From: Chthonomonadaceae bacterium
Lineage (GTDB): Bacteria > Armatimonadota > Chthonomonadetes > Chthonomonadales > Chthonomonadaceae
Direction of reading: 5' to 3'
Assembly (NCBI GenBank): GCA_027459665.1
Contig: DAIDHN010000005.1
Coordinates: forward strand, 20,268 to 84,267
Length of the DNA: 64,000 bases
The translations under genes and the position numbers were made by a program. Numbering within the stretch: position 1 is the stretch's first letter; each line of letters opens with the position of its first letter. The notes beneath the pieces are model-generated. The model saw only the letters and a list, made by a program, of their open reading frames with translations, was not told the origin of the DNA and ran no database searches. This document shows, piece by piece, positions 28,488 to 36,192 of the stretch.

Positions 28488-28512
28488 CCACAGAAACATT
28501 CTGCGGTTTTTT
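28488..28512 (+). terminator. Plus-strand intrinsic terminator in the glmU-prs gap
   Basis: CCACAGAA (28488-28495) and TTCTGCGG (28499-28506) form a stem with one mismatch and a 3-nt loop, followed directly by six T (28507-28512). This orientation ends plus-strand transcription, yet no plus-strand gene lies before it, so it may block antisense RNA through prs. A second inverted repeat (GCCGCT-AGCGGC) lies at 28462-28479. Confidence 0.55.
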
Positions 28513-28551
28513 GCCCCTTGCAGTCAGCTCGTCCCCGGAAAGTGTGTCCCG

Positions 28552-28576
28552 GCTTCTCTCATAATTAAAGAGAAGC
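28552..28576. repeat. Inverted repeat between glmU and prs
   Basis: GCTTCTCT (28552-28559) and AGAGAAGC (28569-28576) form a perfect 8-bp inverted repeat around the AT-rich 9-nt loop CATAATTAA. It is 37 bp past the glmU stop. It may be a partial terminator or attenuator controlling how much transcription reaches prs, or an operator. Confidence 0.5.
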
Positions 28577-28613
28577 GCGCGGCGTCCTTGCCTGAAAAAG
28601 AAGACAGCCCGTA

Positions 28614-30041
28614 TCAGCTTCTGGTTTCGGCTGTTTGCGGCTGTTTTTTACGCGCCCGATACTGCGCTGCCCAGTCTGGTTTGATCACCACACGCTCACG
28701 CGCTATTGCCAGAGCGTTTTCGGGCACATCTTCGGTCACAGGAGAGCCTGCGGCCACAAATGCGCCATTGCCCAGCGCGACAGGTGCAATCAGGGTAGAA
28801 TGCGAACCTACAAACACATCCTCGCCCACCACCGTGCGGTGCTTGCTAAACCCGTCATAGTTGCAGGTAATTACGCCTGCCCCAATGTTGGTGCGCGCAC
28901 CCACTTCAGAATCACCCAGGTAAGAGAGGTGCATTGCCTGCGTCCCCTGTCCCAGAGTAGTATTCTTTATTTCTACAAAATTTCCTACCCGCGCTCCGGT
29001 AGAAATCCTGCTTCCCAGCCGCATTCTTGCGAAAGGGCCAACCCGCACCCCTTCTTCCAGTACAGAGTCGCTCACCCATGAGGCTGCTACTTCCACGCCG
29101 TCGCCCAGTGTGCTTCTTTCTATACGTGAGTGCGGGCCGAGAATGCATCCGTAGCCGGTGCGGGTTCCATTCAGCAAAAACGTGCCTGGCTCCACAATGC
29201 TGTCCTGCCCGATTTCCACATCTACGTCTACATATGTGCTGGCAGGGTCTATAATAGTCACCCCGGCCAGCATCCATTTTTCCAGCAGGCGCAGGCGCAT
29301 CAGGTTTGTTGCCTGCGCCAGTTCTACACGCGTGTTTACCCCCAGCACCTCTCGTGCATCCTGCACAAGCATAGTCTCAACCTGCGCGCCCTGTTCACGC
29401 AAAATACCCACCGTATCGGTAAGGTAGTACTCTTTTTGGGCGTTGTTGCAGTCTATCAGCTCCAGCGCACTACGCAGCACAGATGCCTCAAAAGCATACA
29501 CCGACGGGTTGCATTCGGTAAGAGTGCGCTGTTCGGGGGTGGCGTCTTTCTCTTCTACAATGGCCAGCAGCTCGCCAGTGGTTTCGCGAACAATGCGCCC
29601 GTAACCAGTGGGTGCCTCAAGGTGCATGGTCAGCATGGTCATGGCAGCGCTGCTCTGTTGTCGCAAATGCATCAGCCCCCGCAGGGTTTCGGGCCGAATA
29701 AGGGGGGTGTCTCCCGCAAGCGTGAGTACGGTACCGCTCCAGTTGGCCAGCAGCGGCATGGCGGCCCGCACTGCATCTGCCGTACCGCGCGGTTCATGCT
29801 GCAGTGCATACTCAACATCCTCATCCAAGCCGCCCCGCACCTGCTGCGCCTCGTGCCCTATCACTACCACAACACGCTCTACCCCTGCAGCCCTGCAGGC
29901 TCGAATTACGTGGGAGGTCATGGGCAGTCCGCACACAGGATGCAGGGGCTTTGGAAGAAGAGAACGCATGCGTGTAGACCTGCCAGCTGCAAGAATGATG
30001 GCCGCTGCCGGCGCAAGCTGCACAGTTGATGGGTTAGACAT
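28614..30041 (-). CDS. glmU: Bifunctional UDP-GlcNAc pyrophosphorylase / GlcN-1-P acetyltransferase
   Basis: About 475 residues. The N-terminal uridylyltransferase has AAAIILAAGRSTRMRSLLPKPLH (GxGTRMxSxxPK-type motif, here AGRSTRMRS), followed by LTLAGDTPLI and GYGRIVRE. The C-terminal left-handed beta-helix acetyltransferase shows hexapeptide repeats (VGPFARMRLGSRISTGARVGNF, IGAGVITCNYDG, FVGSHSTLIAPVALG), then the catalytic and acetyl-CoA-binding tail. It makes UDP-GlcNAc for peptidoglycan and lipopolysaccharide. The longer frame to 30110 covers the promoter leader; ATG 30041 is preferred (GGAG 12 bases ahead). A good promoter lies about 70 bases upstream. Confidence 0.97.
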   Translation of the reverse strand: MSNPSTVQLAPAAAIILAAGRSTRMRSLLPKPLHPVCGLPMTSHVIRACRAAGVERVVVVIGHEAQQVRGGLDEDVEYALQHEPRGTADAVRAAMPLLANWSGTVLTLAGDTPLIRPETLRGLMHLRQQSSAAMTMLTMHLEAPTGYGRIVRETTGELLAIVEEKDATPEQRTLTECNPSVYAFEASVLRSALELIDCNNAQKEYYLTDTVGILREQGAQVETMLVQDAREVLGVNTRVELAQATNLMRLRLLEKWMLAGVTIIDPASTYVDVDVEIGQDSIVEPGTFLLNGTRTGYGCILGPHSRIERSTLGDGVEVAASWVSDSVLEEGVRVGPFARMRLGSRISTGARVGNFVEIKNTTLGQGTQAMHLSYLGDSEVGARTNIGAGVITCNYDGFSKHRTVVGEDVFVGSHSTLIAPVALGNGAFVAAGSPVTEDVPENALAIARERVVIKPDWAAQYRARKKQPQTAETRS

Positions 30042-30108
30042 ATACTCGGGAAACTCCGGAAAGCTTTGACGCCGTATACAGCGGTTTATTGTTTCACAGC
30101 GTATTTTC

Positions 30109-30138
30109 ATTATAAAGTGTGAGGGGGAATAAAGTCAA
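30109..30138 (-). promoter_or_regulatory. Predicted promoter of glmU-prs
   Basis: Minus-strand TTGACT (30138-30133), an 18-bp spacer and TATAAT (30114-30109). Transcription should start near 30102, giving a leader of about 60 bases. Confidence 0.75.
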
Positions 30139-30234
30139 TAGCAGAGGCATTCATTTTGGCCAATATACCATACTGTTTCACATGCAAAAATGAGGCAGAG
30201 CAGTATATTGCAAAATACCAGCATAATGCGTCTG

Positions 30235-30256
30235 TATCTGCAGAAGAATGCAGATA
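30235..30256. repeat. Inverted repeat in the glmU/zinc-ribbon divergent region
   Basis: TATCTGCA (30235-30242) and TGCAGATA (30249-30256) form 8-bp arms around GAAGAA. The surrounding 230 bases (30139-30367) are AT-rich and gene-free. The repeat lies about 110 bp upstream of the plus-strand extended -10, suitable for a remote operator or a small hairpin. Confidence 0.45.
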
Positions 30257-30364
30257 TTTGCTCTGTGCAAACGTACTTGTGTGATAAGCAGCAGTGCAGA
30301 AAATGCAGTCTTATAACAAATTAACGCAAAATGATACATTAGAGCAACCTTCCTGTTGAATTTA

Positions 30365-30373
30365 TGGTATAAT
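30365..30373 (+). promoter_or_regulatory. Extended -10 promoter for the zinc-ribbon/holB run
   Basis: TGG-TATAAT (30365-30373) is a perfect TGn extended -10 with no good -35. Transcription would start near 30380, leaving a 118-base leader before the ATG at 30498. Confidence 0.6.
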
Positions 30374-30398
30374 ACAATAGATCAGGATGGCTGTATGT

Positions 30399-30485
30399 GA
30401 CACGGTAGCAATTCCTCCTGCACTGTGTCCTGGCCGCCTCAGCACCGGCTTACGATATACGGAGCAGGGTGCAGCGGTACGGAGG
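30399..30485 (+). promoter_or_regulatory. Structured leader with possible anti-Shine-Dalgarno
   Basis: A hairpin GACACGG (30399-30405) with CTGTGTC (30423-30429) presents ATTCCTCC (30411-30418) in its loop. That octamer can pair with GGAGGGG (30481-30487), the ribosome site of the next gene, through five Watson-Crick and two G-U pairs. The leader could therefore switch between free and masked ribosome site. No known riboswitch class was recognised. Confidence 0.4.
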
Positions 30486-30497
30486 GGATGATAAATC

Positions 30498-30818
30498 ATG
30501 AAGACCTGTCTGAAGTGTTCCTGTGGTAGGCGTATTGTACGCAAAGATGTAATGCGCCAAAGGTTTTATGAACGACAGCTCGGCCCCAGTTATGTATACA
30601 TTCGTTATCGCTGTTCTCACTGCAAACGACCTGGAGAGCATTTTGTACGCCAGGAAGAATGGTCGGATGAACTGCTGAATGATGTTATTGCAGAATCTTC
30701 AGATCTGCAGCAAAAACAGTTCGCCGCCCTCGGCCCCATCACTCTCACAGAAATGCGCAGTTTTCATCATGCCCTGGCAGACCTGAACAGCCTGCCCGAC
30801 CCTACCAAAGAAAACTGA
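30498..30818 (+). CDS. Zinc-ribbon protein of unknown function
   Basis: 106 residues. I do not recognise a named family. Cysteines form CLKCSC near residues 4-9 and CSHC near residues 39-42, so a single zinc-ribbon of the C-x2-C...C-x2-C kind is likely, with a basic strand region between them (RRIVRKDVMRQRFYERQ). The C-terminal half is helical and acidic. It has a strong GGAGGGG ribosome site and its own extended -10 promoter and long leader. It is 37 bp ahead of holB, so the two are probably cotranscribed; a nucleic-acid-binding role would fit but is inference. Confidence 0.7.
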   Translation: MKTCLKCSCGRRIVRKDVMRQRFYERQLGPSYVYIRYRCSHCKRPGEHFVRQEEWSDELLNDVIAESSDLQQKQFAALGPITLTEMRSFHHALADLNSLPDPTKEN

Positions 30819-30855
30819 CCAAACTACACTGCAGGAAGGGCGGCAAGAACCTTTC

Positions 30856-31971
30856 GTGACAAGATTTTGCACCCTTACAGGTCAGGAAAGCGCAATAGGC
30901 GCGCTTCAGCAGGCTTTTCGCAGTTCGGCCCTGCCCGGCTCTCTTCTGTTTACCGGCGCTGCCGGGTCGGGTAAAGCAGCCCTTGCGCTTGCAGCCGCGC
31001 AGACTGCCGCCTGCCACCGCCCCCTGCAGCAGCAAAACCTGTTTGATGCCTGCGGCCAGTGCCCTTCATGCCTGCTTGCCCAAGAAAATAAACACCCCGA
31101 AATAGTTTCCATTTTTCCTGCCGGAGAACAGCTGCAAATCTGGCAGCTCTGGGACCGCGACAATCATCCTCCCGGCGTGCTGTCACGATCGCTTAATTTT
31201 GCGCCTGTGCTGGGCAAAAAACGGGTGTTTATAATCCATGAGGCAGAACGGCTTACCGAAGGCGCGGCAAACAGCCTGCTAAAAGTTCTTGAAGAACCTC
31301 CCGATTATGCGCTTTTTATTCTGCTTGCCGTGCATTCTGCCCGCATACTTTCCACCCTGGTTTCGCGCTGCTGCCATATTCGCCTGCAGCCCGTTGCTGC
31401 CGCCGCTATTCAAAATCTGCTGCAAAGCCGCTTCAATCTGCCTTCAGAGCAGGCAGCTCTGCTGGCAGCCTGCTCTGAAGGCAGAATAGGGCAGGCGGTG
31501 CGCATGGCGGCTACCCCCGAAATTGGCAGCGAAATGGAGAAGATTCTCGACTTTGCCTGTTCGCTGCCGCAGGCGCAACGGGCTTCTTCACTGCGCATTG
31601 CAGAACAGCTGCGCAAACTGGGCGCGCAAACCATTGCGCTTGCCGGTCAGGAACCCGCAGAAGCAACTGGTGATGCAGACACTGCACCACGCGAACGAGC
31701 CGCACGCAGGCAGCTTGCTGCACTGTTTGAAATGCTCATGACCTTTTACCGCGACCTGCTTGCCCTGTCGCTTTGCAGAGAGCAGGCCGTTCTCATTCAC
31801 AGAGACCGCGCCGCCATGCTGCAGTTTCTGGCTTCCTGCGGTTCGCCTGAGCGCTGGAGCGAATGCCTCAACAGCCTTATGCTTGCACGCAGACGCCTGG
31901 ATGCCAATGCTGCAGTGAACCTGCTCACCGAATCGCTGGCAATGTCTTTGCTGAGACCGGAAGCCTCATGA
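30856..31971 (+). CDS. holB: DNA polymerase III delta-prime subunit (clamp loader)
   Basis: A 371-residue AAA+ protein of the DnaX/HolB family. The Walker A is GAAGSGKAALALA near residues 34-46, the zinc-like module retains CGQCPSC, and hallmark segments are present: VFIIHEAERLTEGAANSLLKVLEEPP and TLVSRCCHIRLQP, which carries the SRC motif. It loads the sliding clamp at the replication fork together with dnaX and holA products (not in the window). The start is GTG 30856; the AGGAAGGG ribosome site is about 15 bases away, rather far. The stop overlaps the ABC ATPase start (ATGA). Confidence 0.93.
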   Translation: MTRFCTLTGQESAIGALQQAFRSSALPGSLLFTGAAGSGKAALALAAAQTAACHRPLQQQNLFDACGQCPSCLLAQENKHPEIVSIFPAGEQLQIWQLWDRDNHPPGVLSRSLNFAPVLGKKRVFIIHEAERLTEGAANSLLKVLEEPPDYALFILLAVHSARILSTLVSRCCHIRLQPVAAAAIQNLLQSRFNLPSEQAALLAACSEGRIGQAVRMAATPEIGSEMEKILDFACSLPQAQRASSLRIAEQLRKLGAQTIALAGQEPAEATGDADTAPRERAARRQLAALFEMLMTFYRDLLALSLCREQAVLIHRDRAAMLQFLASCGSPERWSECLNSLMLARRRLDANAAVNLLTESLAMSLLRPEAS

Positions 31972-32891
31972 CATCTGCAGTGCAAACCCGAGACCTTACG
32001 CGCAGATTCAAGCGATTTACTGCAGTAAACTGCCTGAACCTGGAGATACCCCGCGGCGAGGTGTTTGGGCTGCTTGGCCCCAACGGAGCAGGCAAAACCA
32101 CTACTATTCTTATGCTGCTGGGCAATGTGCGCCCCACTTCAGGAGAGGCGCTCATGCTTGGCCTGCCGCCCGGAAACCTGAATGCACGCAGACAGGTAGG
32201 CTATCTGCCCGAAAAATTTCAGTTTCATGATTTCCTCACTGCCACAGAATTTCTGCAGCTGCATGGCAAACTGGCCTGCATGAGCGCCCAGGAAAGAGCG
32301 AAACGCATACCTCAGGTGCTGGAACGCGTTGGGCTGGCAGACAGGGCAGGCTCTCGGCTGCGCGAGTTTTCAAAGGGAATGCAGCAGCGCATTGGCCTGG
32401 CGCAGGCCATACTGCACAGCCCCGAACTGATTATTCTGGATGAGCCTACCTCTGCGCTCGACCCGCTGGGCCGAAGAGATGTGCGCGACATTGTAACTGA
32501 ATTGAGAAACGAGGGCAAAACCGTCATCCTCAATTCTCACCTGCTTTCCGAAGTAGAAATGACCTGCGACCACATTGCTATTATGAAAAAAGGCAGGGTG
32601 GCAGTGCAGGGCAGTGTTTCAGAGATGCTCTCATTTTCGCACAGGGTAGAGGTGGAAGTAGCCCAGTTTTCTGATGCGGCTATGACTGCCATTCAGAAAG
32701 TCGTCACACGCCTGCGCATTACAAAGCTGCCGGTTACCCGCTTTAGTGCATGGGTGCAGAACGAGGAAGACATTCCGCTGCTGGCACAGACGCTGATACA
32801 AAACGGCGTGCTGCTCAAAGCTCTTGTTCCACAGCGCGAAACTTTGGAAGAAATGTTCGTACGAGTGGTAGAAGAAGAAGAAAAACAGTGA
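31968..32891 (+). CDS. ABC transporter ATP-binding protein
   Basis: A 307-residue ATPase of the CcmA/NatA type. Walker A GPNGAGKTTTILMLLG, signature LREFSKGMQQRIGLAQ, and Walker B LIILDEPTSALDP are complete, followed by the NatA-like C-terminal domain (VEVEVAQFSDAAMTAIQKV). The paired ABC-2 permease is not adjacent; the next gene is an MFS carrier, starting in a 4-bp overlap (GTGA). Either the permease is elsewhere or the ATPase acts with another protein. The transported substrate cannot be read. Confidence 0.92.
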   Translation: MTSAVQTRDLTRRFKRFTAVNCLNLEIPRGEVFGLLGPNGAGKTTTILMLLGNVRPTSGEALMLGLPPGNLNARRQVGYLPEKFQFHDFLTATEFLQLHGKLACMSAQERAKRIPQVLERVGLADRAGSRLREFSKGMQQRIGLAQAILHSPELIILDEPTSALDPLGRRDVRDIVTELRNEGKTVILNSHLLSEVEMTCDHIAIMKKGRVAVQGSVSEMLSFSHRVEVEVAQFSDAAMTAIQKVVTRLRITKLPVTRFSAWVQNEEDIPLLAQTLIQNGVLLKALVPQRETLEEMFVRVVEEEEKQ

Positions 32892-34153
32892 GCGATTCTT
32901 TCAAGCCTTCGCCGCCGCCGCCGAAACAGCACGACCCGTATGCAGCGCTGCGTTACCGCGATTTCAGACTGCTGCTTACAGCCCGGTTTTTCAGTTCGCT
33001 GGGAGATCAAATGCTGGCGGTAGCCATTGGCTGGCAGGTTTACATGCTCACCCGCTCTTCTCTGGCCCTGGGGATTGTTGGCCTGGTGCAGGTGCTGCCA
33101 GTAATTTTCTTCTCGCTGCCTGCAGGGCACTTGTCAGACCACGCAAACAGAAAACTGATCACCCTGGCCACCCGTGCCATCCTTACCCTCTGCTCTGTAG
33201 CGTACGGGTGTTTTGCGTTTTTTCATACCCCCGTATGGCCCATTTTTGTTTTTCTGTTTTTGGCAGGCATGGCAAGCGCCTACAATGGCCCGGCAGGCAG
33301 CACGCTGATTGTATACACGGTACCCGAAGAGCATTTTGCAAATGCCGCTACCTGGAGCAGCAACTCATGGCAGATTGCCTCTGCCTTAGGCCCGGCACTG
33401 GGCGGAGCAGGCATTGCCCTGATGCACGGCAGCACCACAGGCATTTATTTTGCAGATGTAGCGCTCTCGGTTGTAGTGCTGGCAATGCTGGCAGCCATAA
33501 AAGGCGGCACCGAGGTGCAGCAAAAAAAATCTGCCACGCTGCAGTCGGTGCTGGCAGGCATACACTTCCTGCGAGAGTCGCCTGTGCTGCTTTCTGCCAT
33601 CACACTTGATATGTTTGCTGTGCTGCTGGGAGGGGCTACCGCGCTTCTGCCAGTATACGCCACCAAAATTCTGCATGTCGGGCCGGTTGGCCTGGGCTGG
33701 ATGCGAGCCATGCCTTCTATTGGAGCCTCGCTGATGGCGCTTTTTATTGCACACCGGCGCCCTTTTCGCAAGGCGGGGCAGGCATTTTTGTGGGCGGTAG
33801 CGGGCTTTGGCGTATGCACCATTGTTTTCGGGGTTTCGCACATCTACCCTCTTTCGCTGGCCATGCTGTTTATTATGGGGGCGCTGGATAATATCAGCGT
33901 GGTAGTGCGCAGCACCCTCATGCTGGTGATGGCACCGGATGAAATGCGAGGCAGGGTGTCTGCCGTCAACAGTATTTTTGTCAGCTCTTCCAACGAGTTG
34001 GGCGCTTTTGAATCGGGGCTGACTGCCTGGCTGCTCGGCCCGGTTCTGGCCGTTGCTGCCGGCGGGGCAGGCACCATTCTGGTGGTCATCGCCTGTGCCC
34101 TTATCTGGCCGCAGCTCAGAAACCTCGGCTCGCTGCAGTCTCCACACTCGTAA
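32888..34153 (+). CDS. MFS exporter (EntS/MFS_3-like)
   Basis: A 421-residue carrier with 12 membrane helices. The N-terminal FRLLLTARFFSSLGDQMLAVAIGWQVY and the loop SLPAGHLSDHANRKLI are typical of the EntS-like MFS_3 family, as are VRSTLMLVMAPDEMRGRVSAVNSIFVSSSNELGAFESG. Family members export siderophores or drugs; the substrate is unknown. The GTG start shares four bases with the end of the ABC ATPase gene, and an upstream in-frame ATG lies inside it, so I use GTG. Last gene of the zinc-ribbon/holB run. Confidence 0.9.
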   Translation: MSDSFKPSPPPPKQHDPYAALRYRDFRLLLTARFFSSLGDQMLAVAIGWQVYMLTRSSLALGIVGLVQVLPVIFFSLPAGHLSDHANRKLITLATRAILTLCSVAYGCFAFFHTPVWPIFVFLFLAGMASAYNGPAGSTLIVYTVPEEHFANAATWSSNSWQIASALGPALGGAGIALMHGSTTGIYFADVALSVVVLAMLAAIKGGTEVQQKKSATLQSVLAGIHFLRESPVLLSAITLDMFAVLLGGATALLPVYATKILHVGPVGLGWMRAMPSIGASLMALFIAHRRPFRKAGQAFLWAVAGFGVCTIVFGVSHIYPLSLAMLFIMGALDNISVVVRSTLMLVMAPDEMRGRVSAVNSIFVSSSNELGAFESGLTAWLLGPVLAVAAGGAGTILVVIACALIWPQLRNLGSLQSPHS

Positions 34154-34237
34154 CTTCGTACTGTATTCACAAAAGATTCAGCCTCGCAGCAAGGTAAAAT
34201 AAAAACATTGCAGAGCAATTACAAAGGAGAACACGTT

Positions 34238-35413
34238 TTGGCAATCACCCCGGCCAGCCGACTGGATAAAATACCACCCTACCTGTTTGCAGAAATTTCT
34301 GCAATCAAGCGAAAAGCCATTGCAGAAGGAAGAGACATCATCGACCTGGGCATAGGAGACCCCGATCAGCCTACCCCAGAACCAATCATAGAGGCACTTG
34401 CACAGGCAGCACACAACCCCTCAACTCACCGCTACGATGAAACTAATGCCGGATGGGTGGAGTTTCTGGAGGCTGCAGCAGCATGGATGCATAAACGGTT
34501 TGGAGTGCAGCTGGATGCCGCCTCTGAAACCATGCTGCTCATTGGCAGCAAAGAAGGTCTTGCGCACCTGGCATGGGCCTACATCAACCCCGGAGACGTA
34601 TCGCTCTGCCCCGACCCTGCCTATACCGTGTACAAGGTCAATACCCTGATGGCCGGCGGCGAAGTGATACTGATGCCTCTGCGCGAGGAAAACGGCTTTC
34701 TTCCAGACTTCAGCGCTATTCCTGCCGAAACCGCAAAAGCGGCGAAACTGCTCTGGCTCAATTACCCAAACAACCCAACCGGGGCGGTAGCTTCGCTTGA
34801 GTTTTACCAGAAGGCAGTAGACTTTGCACGCGAAAACAATCTGCTGCTGGTAAACGACGCCGCCTACGCAGATGTTTATTACGATACTCCGCCCCCTTCT
34901 GCACTGGAAGTGCCCGGCGCAAAAGAGGTAGTGATTGAACTGCACTCGCTTTCTAAAATGTACAATATGACGGGCTGGCGCATTGGCTTTGCGGCGGGCT
35001 GCCCCGAGGCTATTGCCACCCTCAACCGAATGAAAGCCAATCTCGACAGCAAGCAGTTTCCTGCGGTTTCTCTTGCCGCCGCTCATGCACTGCTACATGT
35101 AGACAACCGCCCTACCCTGGAACTTTACCGAAAGCGGCGCGACATTCTCTGCCAGGGCCTCAACAGCCTCGGCTGGCAGGTGCGTACACCCGAAGCGGCC
35201 ATTTACGTATGGGCGCGCGTTCCCCAAGGCTATACCAGTGCTTCCTTTGCGCGCCTGCTGCTGCAGGAAGCAGACGTGAATGTGATACCCGGCAGTGGAT
35301 ATGGTGAATGCGGTGAAGGCTTCGTGCGCATGTCGCTGACAGTGATGGGAGACAAAAACGGCGAACGCATTGAAGAAGCCGTACAGCGCATAGGGCGCGC
35401 AATCAACAAATAG
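34238..35413 (+). CDS. dapL: LL-diaminopimelate aminotransferase-like PLP enzyme
   Basis: A 391-residue class-I aminotransferase. DIIDLGIGDPDQPTPEPIIEAL is the LL-DAP aminotransferase-like N-terminus, followed by THRYDETNAG, LLIGSKEGLAHLAWAYINPGD, LLWLNYPNNPTGAVA, NDAAYADVYYD and the PLP-lysine segment LHSLSKMYNMTGWRIGF. DapL makes LL-diaminopimelate directly from tetrahydrodipicolinate for lysine and peptidoglycan. Alternative: another aspartate or alanine aminotransferase. The start is TTG 34238 with AAAGGAGA eight bases ahead. An upstream TTG frame (34208) has no ribosome site. A hairpin follows the stop. Confidence 0.85.
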   Translation: MAITPASRLDKIPPYLFAEISAIKRKAIAEGRDIIDLGIGDPDQPTPEPIIEALAQAAHNPSTHRYDETNAGWVEFLEAAAAWMHKRFGVQLDAASETMLLIGSKEGLAHLAWAYINPGDVSLCPDPAYTVYKVNTLMAGGEVILMPLREENGFLPDFSAIPAETAKAAKLLWLNYPNNPTGAVASLEFYQKAVDFARENNLLLVNDAAYADVYYDTPPPSALEVPGAKEVVIELHSLSKMYNMTGWRIGFAAGCPEAIATLNRMKANLDSKQFPAVSLAAAHALLHVDNRPTLELYRKRRDILCQGLNSLGWQVRTPEAAIYVWARVPQGYTSASFARLLLQEADVNVIPGSGYGECGEGFVRMSLTVMGDKNGERIEEAVQRIGRAINK

Positions 35414-35419
35414 TTTTCG

Positions 35420-35447
35420 GCAGGTGCAAACCTTCTGCACCTGCTTT
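35420..35447 (+). terminator. Terminator-like hairpin after dapL
   Basis: GCAGGTGCA (35420-35428) and TGCACCTGC (35436-35444) form a perfect 9-bp stem with a 7-nt loop, followed by TTTC. The T run is short. It begins 6 bases after the dapL stop and lies just upstream of the next gene's ribosome site. Confidence 0.7.
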
Positions 35448-35466
35448 CACCCAAAGGAGGTGTGCC

Positions 35467-36192
35467 ATAAGAAGCCTCTCAGCATTACTGGCAGCAGTAT
35501 CGGTACTCATTACAGCAGGCAGCATAACAGCCTGCGCTGCGCCGCAAAACTCTTCAAACGTCAAGACAGTGCATTACAGTACACGAGATGGCTGGACCAT
35601 TGTTGGCGATCTCTATCTGCCTGCCGGCAAACCTGCCGGGGAAGCAATACTGCTGCATCAGCGGGGCGGAGAAGCGGCAGACTGGCGCAGCCTCTGCCTT
35701 ACACTGCAAAGCAGGGGCATAGAGGCGCTGGCGATAGATCAGCGCGGCACACACCGATCAACCACCGGCCCCGGCCCAATTGGAAACAATGCCCCCTGGT
35801 TTACAGGGCCAGACATAGCAGGCGCCATACACTTTCTGCGTGGTAAACGGGTAACGCTCATTGGGGCTTCTTATGGCGCAAACAATGCATTGCTTTATGC
35901 TGCAGCGCACCCGGCACAGATCAAGGGCATTGTGCTATTTTCGCCGGGGGTAAACTACAACGGATTGATGGCGCTGCCCGCTGCAAAAAAATGCACTGTG
36001 CCTACACTCATCATTTCAGCGCAGCACGACCCTATTGCTGCAGACAGCCCCACCCAAATCAACAACCTGCTGCCCGCCCGCATTCACCGCCTTCACTACC
36101 TGCCGGGTTCGCTGCACGGCACTGCCCTGCTTGGCCCTGCGGTAAACAGCATGGTGGCAAAAACCTGCCTGTTCATGATGCATGGCCGCTAG
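35467..36192 (+). CDS. Exported lipoprotein alpha/beta hydrolase
   Basis: About 241 residues. The N-terminus R-S-L-S-A-L-L-A-A-V-S-V-L-I then SITAC is a classic lipoprotein signal with lipobox Cys near residue 23. A hydrolase fold follows: HRSTTGPGPIGNN, nucleophile GASYGAN, acid in ISAQHDPIAAD, and His in LPGSLHGTALLG. The enzyme is dienelactone-hydrolase/esterase-like. The first codon is ATA at 35467, seven bases after AAAGGAGG. No ATG, GTG or TTG precedes the signal segment; GTG 35569 lies inside the enzyme fold. It leads the carbohydrate cluster and overlaps the SDR by 11 bp. Confidence 0.75.
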   Translation: MRSLSALLAAVSVLITAGSITACAAPQNSSNVKTVHYSTRDGWTIVGDLYLPAGKPAGEAILLHQRGGEAADWRSLCLTLQSRGIEALAIDQRGTHRSTTGPGPIGNNAPWFTGPDIAGAIHFLRGKRVTLIGASYGANNALLYAAAHPAQIKGIVLFSPGVNYNGLMALPAAKKCTVPTLIISAQHDPIAADSPTQINNLLPARIHRLHYLPGSLHGTALLGPAVNSMVAKTCLFMMHGR

